This document shows, piece after piece, positions 47,112 to 55,102 of a DNA stretch of 64,000 bases. Numbering within the stretch: position 1 is the first letter of the stretch; each line of letters starts with the position of its first letter. Under the pieces are notes generated by a model. That model was not told the DNA's origin and did no database searches. It saw only the letters and a list, made by a program, of their open reading frames with translations. The stretch is taken from NCBI RefSeq assembly GCF_018613605.1, contig NZ_JAGGPU010000006.1, positions 354,411 through 418,410 on the forward strand. The letters are read 5' to 3'. The translations under genes were made by a program, and so were the position numbers. This DNA is from Pedobacter sp. ISL-64 (GTDB taxonomy: Bacteria > Bacteroidota > Bacteroidia > Sphingobacteriales > Sphingobacteriaceae).

Positions 47112-47828
47112 ATGAAAGTTTTTTGTTTTTACATCCTGATGCTCTGTGTGCAAATCAGCTTTGCACAAAAAACATTTGTATTCCCTAAAATTAAAACACA
47201 AGGATCTTCCATTGAACAAATTACTCCACCCAACTGGACCGTTATCGATCAGGTTTATGGCGACCTAAACAATGATGCTTCAGATGATTTAGCATTAGTT
47301 TTTGAGTTTAACAGATCAATTGATGAAACCCGTGTTTATGGAGACAACAATACAGATATCATTAAAGAAACTCAAAAACCAAGAATATTGGCTATATTTT
47401 TTAAAGATAAATCAACAGGTAATTACAGTTTATCTACTCAAAACAACGATTTCATTTTACGTTCTGAAGAAGGTGGTAAATTGGGCGATCCGCTACAACA
47501 GATTGTCATTAAAGATCAGCAACTGTATTTAAGGTTTCAAGGGGGGGCAGAATGGCGCTGGGAACTGGGCTATACCTTTAAATTTGAAAATAAAGACTGG
47601 TTTTTAACAAGCGCGATCAATCTTTATTTTAACCAGAACAGTGGCGATATGACCGAAAGGGTATACGATTTTAAAACCCGCGAATTATTTACCACTGTTG
47701 GTAATCTGCACCGAAGGGATATTGCAAACCGAAAAACAAGTGAGGTTTTATATTTTTCGCAGCTCAGAACCTTCAAAACCTTTAAAAAGCCCTGGGCATG
47801 GGAAATTATGCCAAATGTTTATTTGTAG
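47112..47828 (+). CDS. secreted protein of unknown function
   Basis: This 238-residue protein has a signal peptide (MKVFCFYILMLCVQISFAQ, cleaved near residue 19). The mature chain begins with a short segment like an integrin/FG-GAP repeat, VYGDLNNDASDDLALVFEFN, which could bind calcium. It goes on with beta-rich sequence containing IVIKDQQLYLRFQGGAEWRWELGYTFKF. The C-terminal 60 residues are basic and aromatic. It is probably periplasmic or secreted. It is divergent from the radical SAM gene and is followed by a strong palindrome at 47832-47866. I do not recognise a family with known function. Confidence 0.75.
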   Translation: MKVFCFYILMLCVQISFAQKTFVFPKIKTQGSSIEQITPPNWTVIDQVYGDLNNDASDDLALVFEFNRSIDETRVYGDNNTDIIKETQKPRILAIFFKDKSTGNYSLSTQNNDFILRSEEGGKLGDPLQQIVIKDQQLYLRFQGGAEWRWELGYTFKFENKDWFLTSAINLYFNQNSGDMTERVYDFKTRELFTTVGNLHRRDIANRKTSEVLYFSQLRTFKTFKKPWAWEIMPNVYL

Positions 47829-48175
47829 ACCCAAACCTATCAGGTTTTCGAAACCTGATAGGTTTGATTGCATTATTTTTCTTTCCAAGAAGCCATCACT
47901 TTGTTAAATACCTGATAGAACGGAAAGCCCGGAGCGAAGCATGAGTGAGGACTTGGAGAGATAGCAGGGCTGCACTTTCCGAAGTATTACAGCCGCTCAT
48001 TTTCAAAATATTATTGACAACCTAAGAACACCTGTGTTTATATTTTCAGTTGATATGCCATTTAAAAGCTTACGAGGTTTAGATAGACTCTGAAATAAAT
48101 TACCTTCGGTGAGCTCGCTTAAGGCTCGGTTTACTGCGTAGCTTTCCGCTGCACTACAGCTCAGGGTGACGGATA
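47829..48175. other. 347-base non-coding region with three repeat-like pieces
   Basis: It holds the 35-base palindrome at 47832-47866, a block with GGAGCGAAGC and GCAGGGCTGC at 47928-47975 that resembles DNA at 36728-36760, and a degenerate copy of the GTCAT/ATGAC-type repeat at 48102-48172 (AGCTCGCTTAAGGCTCGG to CAGGGTGACGG). No gene is supported. Confidence 0.6.
47832..47866. repeat. 35-base perfect palindrome (CCTATCAGGTTT type)
   Basis: Sixteen-base arms, CAAACCTATCAGGTTT at 47832-47847 and its exact complement at 47851-47866, close a 3-base TCG loop. It starts 4 bases after the secreted protein's stop and so can act as its terminator. There is no T run of useful length after it. Its perfection and GC-neutral stem suggest a mobile palindromic repeat. 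Confidence 0.85.
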
Positions 48176-49366
48176 TTACAAATTCTGCGCAATTACAAAA
48201 CCACTTGCCCAGGCCCATTGAAAATTATAACCACCCAGCCAACCTGTAACATCTAAACATTCGCCACCAAAAAACAGGTTCGGAATCTTTTTACATGCTA
48301 AAGTTTTAGAAGATATTTCGCTGGTATCAATTCCGCCACGCATTACTTCGGCTTTATCGTAACCTTTATCACCTGCAGGTTTAACCTTAAAGTGATGAAT
48401 GGTTTGTTCAATTAAATCGATTTCTGATTTTGTTAACGCTGCAACAGGTTTGCTTAAAGGTAAAAACTTACCTAATGCATCGGTAAACTTCTTGGTATAA
48501 ATCCGGTTTAAAAGCGTCGACAATAAAGTTTTACCATTCGTTTTTCTTTCCTCATCCAATAATGCTACGATATCCCGATGAGGCAACAGATTCAGATTAA
48601 CTGTTTCGCCTCTTCTCCAAAAAGAAGAAATCTGCAAAATGGCAGGCCCGCTTAATCCCCAGTGGGTAAAAAGGATATTTTCTTCGAACGAAATTTCATC
48701 ATTGCTTACTTCGCAAAAAACAGAATTTCCCGAAAGCTGCGCAAACCATTCTTCATCCTTACCGGTAATGGTTAATGGAACCAAAGCGGGAGCCGTTTCA
48801 ATTATTTTTAGATCGTGTTTTCTCGCAAAACGTAAAGCAAAATCGGTAGCACCCATTTTTGGGATGGGTAAACCTCCGGTGGTAATCACTAGCTTTTCCG
48901 CAGTTAAAACTACAGTTTTACCATTTTTCTCATAACTCACTTTAAAGCCTTCTGGCAATATTTCAATATCCTTTACATCTGCGTTACACCTAATTTCTTG
49001 CCCGAAATCTTCGCAAATGGATGTAAAAACCTCAACAACATCTTTCGCATTTTTATCATCAGGAAATAATTGGCCTAAAGTTTTTTCTTTGCCCGCTATT
49101 CCATAGGTTTCAAAAAAACTAATGGTATCGTCAACTGTCCACTGCGTGAAAGCAGATTTGATAAAATGTGGGTTTGCTGATATAAACTGCTCAGCCGATG
49201 CAAATTGATTCGTATAATTACAGCGACCACCACCTGAAATTAAAATTTTAGCGCCGGGTTTTTCATTTTTTTCGAGCACAATTACTTTCTTGCCCAGATA
49301 GCCTGCCTGCACCGCACACATCAATCCGCAGGCACCTGCACCAATAATTATTGCATCAGCATTCAT
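48176..49366 (-). CDS. BaiN/HI0933-family NAD(P)/FAD-dependent oxidoreductase
   Basis: This 396-residue flavoprotein begins with the dinucleotide motif IIIGAGACGLMCAVQAG and the family signature GAKILISGGGRCNYTN near residue 44. TTGGLPIPKMGATDFALRFA and the C-terminal FFGGECLDVTGWLGGYNFQWAWASG, here split by a strand break, are also diagnostic. Relatives such as BaiN reduce steroid-like enones; the general role of the family is unclear. I start at the ATG at 49366; the frame has a TTG one codon earlier. It is divergent from purK and shares with it the symmetric promoter at 49386-49403. The stop lies just after a degenerate repeat. Confidence 0.92.
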   Translation of the reverse strand: MNADAIIIGAGACGLMCAVQAGYLGKKVIVLEKNEKPGAKILISGGGRCNYTNQFASAEQFISANPHFIKSAFTQWTVDDTISFFETYGIAGKEKTLGQLFPDDKNAKDVVEVFTSICEDFGQEIRCNADVKDIEILPEGFKVSYEKNGKTVVLTAEKLVITTGGLPIPKMGATDFALRFARKHDLKIIETAPALVPLTITGKDEEWFAQLSGNSVFCEVSNDEISFEENILFTHWGLSGPAILQISSFWRRGETVNLNLLPHRDIVALLDEERKTNGKTLLSTLLNRIYTKKFTDALGKFLPLSKPVAALTKSEIDLIEQTIHHFKVKPAGDKGYDKAEVMRGGIDTSEISSKTLACKKIPNLFFGGECLDVTGWLGGYNFQWAWASGFVIAQNL

Positions 49367-49385
49367 CAATAAAATTTATTATGGT

Positions 49386-49403
49386 TACTTTTGCACAAAA
49401 GTA
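49386..49403. promoter_or_regulatory. symmetric divergent promoter of the BaiN-like gene and purK
   Basis: TACTTTTGCACAAAAGTA is a perfect 18-base palindrome made of two opposed TAnnTTTG boxes separated by two bases. One box faces purK (ATG 27 bases after the box), the other the BaiN-like gene (ATG 29 bases after its box). Two RNA polymerases could not use it at once, so the two genes may compete. Confidence 0.65.
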
Positions 49404-49420
49404 GCATTATTTTCAAGCGC

Positions 49421-50560
49421 ATGGCAAAACAGATTAGCGAATTAAAATTAGGTATTTTAGGTGGCGGACAATTGGGCAGAATGCTCATTCAACAAGCAAT
49501 CAATTACAATGTAACCACATTAGTTTTAGACCCAGATCCTGATGCCCCTTGCAAACACATCTCTAATTACTTCGAAAATGGCTCAATTACCGATTTTGAC
49601 ACCGTTTACGCTTTTGGAAAGAAAGCCGATATCATTACCATTGAAATTGAAAAGGTAAATATCGACGCACTTGAGCAGCTTGAAAAAGAAGGCAAAAAGG
49701 TATTTCCACAATCTAGGGTGATCCGTTTAATCCAAGATAAAGGTGTACAGAAACAGTTTTTTAAAGAAAACGATATCCCAACCTCTCCTTTCCAGATTGT
49801 AAATACGAAGGAAGATATGGAGAACAGTACTATCCCTTTTCCATATATTTTAAAACTGCGTAAAGATGGTTATGATGGCAAAGGTGTGATGAAAATCAAT
49901 AGTGCAGCCGATCTGGCCAAAGCTTTCGATGCACCTTGTATTATTGAAAAATTAGTCGATTTTGAAAAAGAAGTTGCCGTAATTGTTGCCCGTAATGCCA
50001 ATGGCGATATGAAAACTTTCCCCATGGTAGAAATGGAATTTAATCCAGAGGCCAACTTGGTTGAGTTTTTAATTTCCCCATCTACTTTTGCCGAAAGCTT
50101 ACAACAAAAAGCAGAAAACATTGCTAAAAATATTGCCTCAGCAATGAACATCACTGGGATTTTAGCGGTAGAAATGTTTATTTGCAAAGACGGAGAGTTG
50201 CTGGTTAACGAGGTTGCCCCTCGTCCGCACAATAGCGGTCACCAAACTATTGAAGGCAATTATGTTTCTCAGTTCGAACAACATTTACGTTCTATTTATA
50301 ATTTGCCACTTGGCGATACCACAAGTATTACCAATGCCATTATGATTAATCTACTTGGCGAAAAAGGCTTCGAAGGTGTAGCTAAATATGAAAATCTGGA
50401 AAAAATACTAGCGATTGATGGTGTTTTTGTTCACCTATATGGCAAGAAGTATACAAAACCTTTCCGAAAGATGGGCCATGTAACCATTGTAGATATCGAT
50501 AGAGAAAAAGCCATAGAAAAAGCACGCTTTGTACAAAAAACACTAAAAGTAGTAGCATAG
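49421..50560 (+). CDS. purK: N5-carboxyaminoimidazole ribonucleotide synthase
   Basis: PurK carboxylates aminoimidazole ribonucleotide with ATP and bicarbonate in purine synthesis. This 379-residue ATP-grasp enzyme has LGILGGGQLGRMLIQQA at the N-terminus, LKLRKDGYDGKGVMKI in the ATP-grasp domain, and EVAPRPHNSGHQTIEGN, the family signature, near residue 264. I start at the ATG at 49421 (MAKQISELK); the frame opens at a TTG at 49391 that lies within the promoter box. purE follows after 85 bases, so both steps of the two-enzyme carboxylation are encoded together. The gap between them contains one arm of an inverted repeat. Confidence 0.96.
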   Translation: MAKQISELKLGILGGGQLGRMLIQQAINYNVTTLVLDPDPDAPCKHISNYFENGSITDFDTVYAFGKKADIITIEIEKVNIDALEQLEKEGKKVFPQSRVIRLIQDKGVQKQFFKENDIPTSPFQIVNTKEDMENSTIPFPYILKLRKDGYDGKGVMKINSAADLAKAFDAPCIIEKLVDFEKEVAVIVARNANGDMKTFPMVEMEFNPEANLVEFLISPSTFAESLQQKAENIAKNIASAMNITGILAVEMFICKDGELLVNEVAPRPHNSGHQTIEGNYVSQFEQHLRSIYNLPLGDTTSITNAIMINLLGEKGFEGVAKYENLEKILAIDGVFVHLYGKKYTKPFRKMGHVTIVDIDREKAIEKARFVQKTLKVVA

Positions 50561-50688
50561 CCCCCTAGCCCCTTGAAGGGGGAACTACAGGCAAGGTTGA
50601 AAAACATAATTAGAAACATAAATTACAAAATATTAAACAACATATATGAACGCTGGAAATTCAAAGTCCCCTTCAGGGGATTTAGGGG
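50561..50688. repeat. inverted pair of GC-rich repeats flanking and entering purE
   Basis: The left arm (50561-50586) reads CCCCCTAGCCCC, TTGAAGGGGG, AACT; the right arm (50665-50688) reads AGTCCCCTTCAGGGG, ATTTAGGGG. One is a close inverted copy of the other. Each is itself a short hairpin. The left begins directly after the purK stop. The right lies inside purE codons 7-15. The purE start codon (50646) sits in the 78-base space between the arms, so a long-range stem would enclose it. Confidence 0.75.
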
Positions 50689-51176
50689 CATTAGTTGGAA
50701 TTATCATGGGTAGCAAATCAGATTTACCTGTTATGCAAGATGCTGCTGATGTATTAAAAGAATTTGGAATAAACTATGAAATTACGGTTGTTTCTGCCCA
50801 CAGAACACCAGAACGGATGTTTAATTATGCTAAAGAAGCACAAGGCCGTGGCCTAAAGGTAATTATTGCCGGTGCCGGTGGTGCTGCCCACTTGCCAGGA
50901 ATGGTAGCTTCTATTACCACATTACCTGTTATTGGTGTTCCGGTTAAATCATCAAACTCTATCGATGGCTGGGATAGTATTTTATCGATCTTACAAATGC
51001 CAAATGGTATCCCGGTTGCCACCGTAGCTTTAAATGCTGCTAAAAACGCAGGTTTATTGGCCACTCAGATTTTAGCTACAGCTGATGATTCTTTAACGGT
51101 TAAAATGCAGGCTTATAAAGATGAACTTAGAAGAAAGGTTGAAGAAAGCGCTTCCGAAATGAGTTCTCAGTTGTAA
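50646..51176 (+). CDS. purE: N5-carboxyaminoimidazole ribonucleotide mutase
   Basis: PurE moves the carboxylate made by PurK onto C4 of the imidazole ring. The core starts at [21 protein letters not shown] and has [11 protein letters not shown] and [16 protein letters not shown], with the catalytic His and the CAIR-binding glycine loop, and PVIGVPVKS. The 176-residue chain begins with about 16 residues not found in usual PurE ([16 protein letters not shown]). Codons 7-15 of this leader are made of a dispersed repeat, so the repeat appears to have entered the 5' end of the gene in frame. A start further in is hard to find: the first later ATG is within the core motif IIMGSK. Function should be normal. 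Confidence 0.95.
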   Translation: MNAGNSKSPSGDLGALVGIIMGSKSDLPVMQDAADVLKEFGINYEITVVSAHRTPERMFNYAKEAQGRGLKVIIAGAGGAAHLPGMVASITTLPVIGVPVKSSNSIDGWDSILSILQMPNGIPVATVALNAAKNAGLLATQILATADDSLTVKMQAYKDELRRKVEESASEMSSQL

Positions 51177-51199
51177 GTTTTCAATTTGCGATATAAACA

Positions 51200-51520
51200 A
51201 TGATTATATTGAAGACGATTATCAAGATAGCATTGATTATATCTCTTGTTTCTTTAATCTTCTCGACCCTATTTTTAACAATCTATGGTGAAATTAATGA
51301 GCTAAACCTCAATAATTTCACCTCAATATTTATTTGGTATTCATTGATGTATACCATATGGACAACATTTATATCTACCCTAGCTTTAATTATAATCTCT
51401 TTATTGAGAAAAATTAATAATCAAAAAGTCTGGAGTTATATTAAAAGTGAAACAATTCTATTTCTGATAGTAATTGGCTTTACAGCTTTGATAATTCTTT
51501 TTTATCATCACCAATATTAA
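51200..51520 (+). CDS. small membrane protein, unknown function
   Basis: This 106-residue protein is very hydrophobic with about three membrane segments (roughly residues 5-28, 43-68 and 85-103), the second followed by a short basic loop LLRKINNQK. It starts at the ATG at 51200, 23 bases after purE, and could be carried on the same transcript. Its base composition is more AT-rich than purK or purE. I recognise no family or motif. It is convergent with YqgE across 34 bases with no strong terminator seen between them. Confidence 0.65.
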   Translation: MIILKTIIKIALIISLVSLIFSTLFLTIYGEINELNLNNFTSIFIWYSLMYTIWTTFISTLALIIISLLRKINNQKVWSYIKSETILFLIVIGFTALIILFYHHQY

Positions 51521-51554
51521 CTCAATACTCTAAACTCTATCCCCCAACTCCAAA

Positions 51555-52118
51555 CTAATTCAAACTCGGGTCAACCGGAAAATTACTGATATGAGCATAT
51601 TTTGGCCCTAAATTTACGATCACATCCCGCCAAAGTTTTTCATCATCGTTACTAAAAATGAGATCAGGATTAAAGATGTCGCTCACCATCCAGGCATTCT
51701 GCTCTATTTCACGATCAAGCTGTCCATTATCCCAACCTGAGTAGCCCATAAAAAATTTCACTTCATCCGCGCTTATGGCATTAGTATTTAGGAGTATTTT
51801 AAGTGTTTCGAAATTTCCACCCCAGTACAATCCATTCCCGAGAGGTTCGCCACTCTGCAATTTATCATAACACCTATGGATAAAATGCAAGGTATCTGCA
51901 GCAACAGGTCCACCAAAATAAATGTAATTTTTTGCATCCCACAAATCCTGGATCACGTCGTTCAGAATGAGATTTCCTACCTGGTTAAGGATATAACCCA
52001 CAGTTCCATCATCACCATGTTCGGTTAGCAGCACCACAGATCTTTTAAAATTCGGATCGGCCATAAAAGGCTCCGAGATGAGCAAGCGGCCTGTTTTTGG
52101 TTTTATATTGTTCAGCAT
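51555..52118 (-). CDS. yqgE: YqgE/AlgH family protein
   Basis: This 187-residue protein of the DUF179/UPF0301 family begins MLNNIKPKTGRLLISEPFMADPNFKRSVVLL, the typical N-terminus, and has GTVGYILNQ and YIYFGGPV further in, then FFMGYSGWDNGQLDREI, which is diagnostic. I start at the ATG at 52118; another ATG at 52130 adds only MIII. The fold is known but the activity is not; AlgH was named from alginate regulation in Pseudomonas. It is divergent from pdxH, whose ATG is 46 bases away, so the two promoters overlap. Confidence 0.93.
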   Translation of the reverse strand: MLNNIKPKTGRLLISEPFMADPNFKRSVVLLTEHGDDGTVGYILNQVGNLILNDVIQDLWDAKNYIYFGGPVAADTLHFIHRCYDKLQSGEPLGNGLYWGGNFETLKILLNTNAISADEVKFFMGYSGWDNGQLDREIEQNAWMVSDIFNPDLIFSNDDEKLWRDVIVNLGPKYAHISNFPVDPSLN

Positions 52119-52152
52119 GATGATAATCATTTGTTACACCGTAAAAGATGTC

Positions 52153-52160
52153 TATTTTTG
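52153..52160 (+). promoter_or_regulatory. -7 promoter box abutting the pdxH start
   Basis: TATTTTTG matches TAnnTTTG and ends only 4 bases before the pdxH ATG at 52165. Transcription would begin at or next to the start codon, so the mRNA is probably leaderless. Confidence 0.6.
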
Positions 52161-52164
52161 TTAA

Positions 52165-52815
52165 ATGCAAGTTACAAATGAATTTCTACAAAACCTGCGC
52201 CAAGATTACAAAAGCGCTTTGCTGGATGAATCTGACGTTGATCAAGACCCAATTATCCAGTTTAAAAAGTGGTTTCAACATGCTGTTGATGCCCAGATAT
52301 ACGAACCCAATGTAATGACTTTAGCTACAGCCGATAAAGCTGGCAGACCCGATGCCCGTATTATTTTACTTAAAGGCGTTGATACAGATGGATTTAGGTT
52401 CTTTACAAATTACCTAAGTGCCAAAGGAAAAGAGCTTAAACGTAATCCATATGCAGCTTTAGTATTTTTCTGGCCTGAATTGGAAAGACAAGTGAGGATC
52501 GAAGGAACAGTAGAAAAACTAGATAAGGAAACTTCCGAAGAATATTTCAATACGAGGCCAATTGGCAGTCAGATTGGAGCCGTAGCCTCTCCACAGAGCC
52601 AGGTTATTCCAAACAGAGCATTTTTAGAAGAAAAATTTGAAGAATTAAAGGCTAAAAGCACCGATAAAGGTATTGCAAAACCTGCGCACTGGGGCGGTTA
52701 TATTGTAAAACCCACGAGGATAGAATTTTGGCAAGGAAGAAGCAGCAGGCTGCACGATAGGATAAATTTCGAAAAGGTTAAGGGAATCTGGACTAAAACA
52801 AGATTGGCACCATAA
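52165..52815 (+). CDS. pdxH: pyridoxamine 5'-phosphate oxidase
   Basis: PdxH oxidises pyridoxine- or pyridoxamine-5'-phosphate to pyridoxal phosphate with FMN and oxygen. The 216-residue sequence has the FMN-binding core (VMTLATADKAGRPDARIILLKGVD), GFRFFTNYLSAKGKELKRNPYAAL, and the C-terminal WGGYIVKPTRIEFWQGRSSRLHDRI, the family signature. The start is the ATG at 52165, with a -7 box ending 4 bases earlier. A perfect hairpin follows at 52827-52862. The several PLP-dependent aminotransferases elsewhere in the window depend on its product, but this is a general link only. Confidence 0.97.
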   Translation: MQVTNEFLQNLRQDYKSALLDESDVDQDPIIQFKKWFQHAVDAQIYEPNVMTLATADKAGRPDARIILLKGVDTDGFRFFTNYLSAKGKELKRNPYAALVFFWPELERQVRIEGTVEKLDKETSEEYFNTRPIGSQIGAVASPQSQVIPNRAFLEEKFEELKAKSTDKGIAKPAHWGGYIVKPTRIEFWQGRSSRLHDRINFEKVKGIWTKTRLAP

Positions 52816-52826
52816 CTTAATATAAT

Positions 52827-52862
52827 AAATAGAGATCGGGCTATCCGGCAAGATCTCTATTT
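52827..52862 (+). terminator. terminator after pdxH
   Basis: AAATAGAGATC at 52827-52837 pairs exactly with GATCTCTATTT at 52852-52862 around a 14-base loop. The stem ends in T-rich sequence and lies 12 bases after the pdxH stop. Confidence 0.85.
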
Positions 52863-52907
52863 TAACTAATCGTTTACTATTAAATTCTCTTTTTTAATCT
52901 CTTAAAG

Positions 52908-53801
52908 ATGAAACAAATCGCAGTTATAGGATCTGGCACGATGGGAAATGGCATCGCTCATACCTTTGCACAATTCAATTATCAAGTCAACCTGATTGAT
53001 ATTAATCAAGCTGCATTGGATAGGGCCATACAAACCATTACCAAAAATTTAGACAGACAGCTTGCCAAAGGTACATTAACAGAAGATCAGAAAGCGGCCG
53101 CTCTTAATAACATCACCACATATACCGCAATAAAGGATGGCGTTCAAAGTTCCGCTTTAATTGTAGAAGCCGCTACCGAAAATGTGGACTTAAAATTGAA
53201 GATTTTTAAGGATTTAGATGAGTACGCACCTGCACATGCTATTCTGGCTTCTAATACCTCTTCTATTTCCATTACGCAGATTGCTGCCGTAACCGGTAGA
53301 GGTGATAAGGTAATCGGGATGCACTTTATGAACCCTGTTCCGGTAATGAAGTTAGTAGAAGTAATAAGAGGTTATGCCACCAGTGATGAAACAACCAGTA
53401 CTATTATGTCGCTATCGCAAAGTTTGGAGAAAGTTCCTGTTGAGGTAAATGATTATCCGGGTTTTGTGGCTAACCGCATTTTAATGCCAATGATTAACGA
53501 GGCCATTTACACCCTGTATGAAGGCGTTGCAGGTGTTTACGAAATCGATACGGTAATGAAACTTGGAATGGCACATCCGATGGGGCCTTTACAGTTAGCA
53601 GATTTTATTGGTCTGGATGTTTGTTTGGCAATATTAAAAGTATTGAACGATGGATTTGGGAATCCTAAATATGCACCATGTCCATTATTGGTAAATATGG
53701 TTGCTGCAGGTAAAAAAGGTATTAAAACTGGCGAAGGTTTTTATAAATATACTGCTGCATCAAAAGATCTTGTTGTTTCTGATAAATTTAAAAAATCCTA
53801 A
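52908..53801 (+). CDS. 3-hydroxybutyryl-CoA dehydrogenase (3-hydroxyacyl-CoA dehydrogenase)
   Basis: This 297-residue enzyme oxidises or reduces 3-hydroxyacyl-CoA with NAD(P). The N-terminal Rossmann motif is VIGSGTMGNGIAHTFAQ, then NTSSISITQIAA, HFMNPVPVMKLVEVIRG with the catalytic His, and the C-terminal domain with MIDTVMKLG-type sequence EIDTVMKLGMAHPMGPL. It is the short single-function form, as in butyryl-CoA or hydroxybutyrate metabolism, not the multifunctional FadB form. It starts at the ATG at 52908, between the pdxH terminator and ruvB, and stands alone. No thiolase or crotonase gene is adjacent, so degradative or synthetic direction cannot be told. Confidence 0.94.
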   Translation: MKQIAVIGSGTMGNGIAHTFAQFNYQVNLIDINQAALDRAIQTITKNLDRQLAKGTLTEDQKAAALNNITTYTAIKDGVQSSALIVEAATENVDLKLKIFKDLDEYAPAHAILASNTSSISITQIAAVTGRGDKVIGMHFMNPVPVMKLVEVIRGYATSDETTSTIMSLSQSLEKVPVEVNDYPGFVANRILMPMINEAIYTLYEGVAGVYEIDTVMKLGMAHPMGPLQLADFIGLDVCLAILKVLNDGFGNPKYAPCPLLVNMVAAGKKGIKTGEGFYKYTAASKDLVVSDKFKKS

Positions 53802-53820
53802 TTTTTTTAGCATTTAATTT

Positions 53821-53828
53821 TATATTTG
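53821..53828 (+). promoter_or_regulatory. -7 promoter box abutting the ruvB start
   Basis: TATATTTG matches TAnnTTTG and ends 4 bases before the ruvB ATG at 53833. The arrangement is the same as at pdxH and implies a leaderless or nearly leaderless mRNA. Confidence 0.6.
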
Positions 53829-53832
53829 CTGT

Positions 53833-54855
53833 ATGAATGAGAATCTGGATCCTGAAGCAAGCAACCTAAGCCCTACCGATCGCGATATTGAAAGGGTTTT
53901 AAGGCCACAGGCTTTTGAAGATTTTACGGGACAGGAAAAAGTGATGGAAAACCTGAAGATTTTTGTTCAGGCGGCGAAACTCCGTGGCGAGGCTTTAGAT
54001 CATGTTCTTTTACATGGCCCTCCAGGATTAGGTAAAACCACACTATCTCATATCATTGCCAATGAAATGGCTACTGGCATCAAAGTAACCTCTGGTCCGG
54101 TATTAGACAAACCTGGCGATTTGGCTGGTTTATTAACCGGCCTGGATGAAGGCGATATCCTTTTTATTGATGAGATCCATCGTTTATCTCCTCTTGTGGA
54201 AGAATACCTATACTCTGCCATGGAGGATTTTAAAATCGATATTATGCTCGAAACTGGCCCGAATGCCCGTTCGGTCCAGATTTCGCTTAATCCTTTTACA
54301 CTGGTCGGAGCCACTACGCGTTCCGGTTTGTTAACAGCGCCATTAAGAGCCCGTTTCGGAATTAACGCCCGTTTGGCTTACTACGATGCTAAATTGCTCA
54401 CTACAATTGTATTACGCTCTTCTGATATATTAAAAACACCTATAAGTGATGAAGGTGCCTATGAAATTGCACGCCGTAGCCGCGGTACGCCCCGTATAGC
54501 CAATGCACTTTTACGGAGAACAAGAGATTTTGCACAGATTAAAGGAAATGGAAATATCGATACAGAAATAGCCCGCTATGCCCTCAATGCATTAAATGTA
54601 GATGAACATGGCTTGGATGAAATGGACAACAGAATCCTGGTTACCATTATCGATAAATTTAAAGGCGGTCCGGTAGGTTTAAAAACCATTGCGACAGCTG
54701 TTGGAGAAGATGAAGGTACTATTGAAGAAGTTTATGAACCGTTTTTGATTCAAGAGGGATATATTATGCGCACTTCACGTGGCCGCGAAGTTACCGAAGC
54801 CGCGTATAAACATTTAAAAAAGAATTATCCGGGGCAAACTGGGAAATTGTTTTAG
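53833..54855 (+). CDS. ruvB: Holliday junction branch migration helicase RuvB
   Basis: RuvB is the hexameric AAA+ motor that drives branch migration with RuvA. The 340-residue sequence has [18 protein letters not shown] near residue 24, Walker A in [16 protein letters not shown], Walker B in [12 protein letters not shown], sensor 1 in [20 protein letters not shown], and the C-terminal winged helix with [16 protein letters not shown]. The start is the ATG at 53833, with the -7 box 4 bases before it. RuvA and RuvC are not adjacent, as is usual in this phylum. A dispersed repeat lies 20 bases downstream. Confidence 0.98.
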   Translation: MNENLDPEASNLSPTDRDIERVLRPQAFEDFTGQEKVMENLKIFVQAAKLRGEALDHVLLHGPPGLGKTTLSHIIANEMATGIKVTSGPVLDKPGDLAGLLTGLDEGDILFIDEIHRLSPLVEEYLYSAMEDFKIDIMLETGPNARSVQISLNPFTLVGATTRSGLLTAPLRARFGINARLAYYDAKLLTTIVLRSSDILKTPISDEGAYEIARRSRGTPRIANALLRRTRDFAQIKGNGNIDTEIARYALNALNVDEHGLDEMDNRILVTIIDKFKGGPVGLKTIATAVGEDEGTIEEVYEPFLIQEGYIMRTSRGREVTEAAYKHLKKNYPGQTGKLF

Positions 54856-54874
54856 TGCGGTAAGTTTATGCTTA

Positions 54875-54969
54875 GTCGTCATTTCGACTGAAGCGCAGCG
54901 GAATGGAGAAATCTTTGAACTTACACTAAACCTGGTTTGAAGATTTCTCTACTGCGGTTGAAATGACGA
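54875..54969. repeat. dispersed inverted-repeat element, copy 4
   Basis: It begins GTCGTCATTTCGACTGAAGCGCAGCGGAATGGAG and ends GTTGAAATGACGA, with AAATCTTT and AGATTTCTC as inner arms. It is the shortest clear copy, matching copy 1 best, and lies 20 bases after the ruvB stop. Confidence 0.85.
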
Positions 54970-55102
54970 TCTATCTTAAAGATTGCTTCACACACCCACT
55001 AGCCTACTTATTCAGCTCGCTATGCGATCTGCGGAAAAAACAAAATCACATCGGAACATTTAAGTCACTTTTGTGTTCAATAATTACAAATCAAACATTA
55101 TT

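Noticed and set aside
49391..49420. N-terminal extension of purK to a TTG
   Set aside because: The TTG is inside the -7 promoter box, so it would not be in the mRNA.
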